NCBI GenBank assembly: GCA_049422085.1
Contig: JBMSOD010000073.1
Coordinates: 1 to 13,079 of the forward strand
Source: UBA4615 sp049422085
GTDB taxonomy: Bacteria > Pseudomonadota > Gammaproteobacteria > Burkholderiales > Burkholderiaceae_E
Direction: 5' to 3'
DNA length: 13,079 nucleotides
The notes below the pieces were generated by a model. That model was not told the origin of the DNA and made no database searches. It saw only the letters and a list, made by a program, of their open reading frames with translations. The position numbers were made by a program, and so were the translations under genes. Position 1 is the stretch's first letter; each line of letters opens with the position of its first letter. This document shows, one piece after another, positions 12,271-13,079 of the stretch.

Positions 12271-13079
12271 ATGGCACTGCCTGCAGCCCAAGGCCTGTAC
12301 AACCCCGCCAACGAACATGACGCCTGTGGCGTCGGTTTCGTCGCCCACATCAAGGGCGCCAAGAGCCATGCCATCGTGCAGCAGGGGCTGCAGATCCTCA
12401 TCAATCTCGATCATCGGGGTGCCACGGGTGCGGACGAACTGTTCGGCGACGGCGCCGGCATCCTGATCCAGATTCCCGACGACCTCTACCGCGAAGAGAT
12501 GGCCCGTCAGGGCATCGTGCTGCCGCCGCAGGGCGAATACGGCGTGGGCATGGTCTTCCTGCCCAAGGAGCATGCCTCGCGCATCGCCTGCGAGCAGGAG
12601 CTCGAGCGTACCGTGCGGGCCGAGGGCCAGCGCGTGCTGGGCTGGCGCGATGTGCCTGTGGATCACGGCATGCAGATGAGCCCGCTGGTGCGCGAGTCCG
12701 AGCCGGTCATCCGTCAGATCTTCATCGGCCGCGGCCGCGACGTGATGGTGCCCGACGCCCTGGAGCGCAAGCTCTACATCATCCGCAAGGCCGCCAGCCA
12801 TGCCATCCGCAACCTGGGCCTGAAGCACGGCAAGGAATACTTCGTGCCCTCGATGTCCACCCGCACGGTGGTCTACAAGGGCCTGCTGCTCGCAGGCCAG
12901 GTGGGTCAGTACTACGCCGACCTGCAGGATGCCCGATGCGTCTCGGCGCTGGCCCTGGTGCATCAGCGCTTCTCCACCAACACCTTCCCGGCCTGGGAGC
13001 TCGCCCACCCCTACCGCATGCTGGCCCACAACGGCGAGATCAACACCGTCAAGGGCAACTACAACTGGATGCGCGCCCG
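12271..13079 (+). CDS. gltB: Glutamate synthase (NADPH) large subunit, N-terminal part (3' truncated by window edge)
   Basis: The first 269 codons of a protein normally about 1,500 residues long; the frame is open to the window end. The visible part is the class II glutamine amidotransferase domain, which releases ammonia from glutamine for reductive amination of 2-oxoglutarate in the FMN/FeS part of the enzyme. Cys19 in HDACGVGFVA is the expected N-terminal nucleophile after removal of an 18-residue propeptide. LINLDHRGATGADELFGDGAG follows, then HQRFSTNTFPAWELAHPYR (231-249) and LAHNGEINTVKGNYNW (251-266), all hallmarks of the glutaminase site. The ATG at 12271 is supported by GGAGG 8 nt upstream and by the normal propeptide length. 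It has its own candidate promoter and is probably separate from the dgt-transposase unit. gltD is not in the window. Confidence 0.96.
   Translation, partial: MALPAAQGLYNPANEHDACGVGFVAHIKGAKSHAIVQQGLQILINLDHRGATGADELFGDGAGILIQIPDDLYREEMARQGIVLPPQGEYGVGMVFLPKEHASRIACEQELERTVRAEGQRVLGWRDVPVDHGMQMSPLVRESEPVIRQIFIGRGRDVMVPDALERKLYIIRKAASHAIRNLGLKHGKEYFVPSMSTRTVVYKGLLLAGQVGQYYADLQDARCVSALALVHQRFSTNTFPAWELAHPYRMLAHNGEINTVKGNYNWMRA

Noticed and set aside
12095..12277. 60-codon minus-strand frame across the repeat island
   Set aside because: It is formed by the direct repeats themselves, overlaps the gltB promoter and start, and has no recognised similarity or ribosome site.
1..13079. tRNA, rRNA, CRISPR array, prophage, toxin-antitoxin or defence genes
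   Set aside because: Reading both strands by eye showed no spacer-repeat array, tRNA-like cloverleaf or phage gene. Apart from the RAYT region the window is conserved core genome.

Overview
ORGANISM. High-G+C bacterial DNA, almost fully coding. It carries a betaproteobacterial-type neighbourhood: mrcA divergent from pilMNOPQ, followed by aroK, aroB, dgt and gltB. The protein sequences read as Betaproteobacteria (Burkholderiales or Rhodocyclales); the species cannot be named from the window alone. The gene order parallels the known E. coli arrangement mrcA <- -> hofMNOPQ-aroK-aroB, except that dgt and a Y1 transposase sit where E. coli has damX-dam. LAYOUT. (1) Positions 1-650 (+): the 3' part of a NarL/FixJ-type response regulator whose start lies outside the window. 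An exact 18-bp tandem duplication straddles its stop codon. (2) 722-3082 (-): mrcA, the bifunctional peptidoglycan synthase PBP1A, convergent with the regulator. A perfect 11-bp-stem hairpin covers its stop codon. (3) 3083-3293: divergent promoter region. (4) 3294-8546 (+): pilM, pilN, pilO, pilP and pilQ, the alignment subcomplex and outer-membrane secretin of the type IV pilus. The genes mostly overlap or abut. (5) 8622-11402 (+): aroK and aroB (shikimate pathway) and dgt (dNTP triphosphohydrolase), overlapping end to end. (6) 11404-12102 (+): a Y1/HUH REP-associated-type transposase (RAYT) starting 1 nt after the dgt stop. (7) 12103-12270: an AT-rich island with two 29-bp direct repeats exactly 50 bp apart, followed by a good sigma70-like promoter and a strong Shine-Dalgarno. 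(8) 12271-end (+): the N-terminal glutaminase part of gltB (glutamate synthase large subunit), cut by the window edge. HOW IT FITS TOGETHER. PilM (cytoplasmic, actin-like) binds the N-terminal motif of PilN. PilN and PilO form the inner-membrane pair, the lipoprotein PilP links them to PilQ, and PilQ forms the outer-membrane pore. PBP1A remodels peptidoglycan. AroK, AroB, Dgt and GltB are housekeeping enzymes. NOVELTY. Most of the window is conserved core genome and I see no complete undescribed system. The part most worth a second look is the dgt-coupled RAYT and the paired repeats between it and the gltB promoter. Next are the duplication at the regulator stop codon, the hairpin over the mrcA stop, and the short tandem repeat before aroK.
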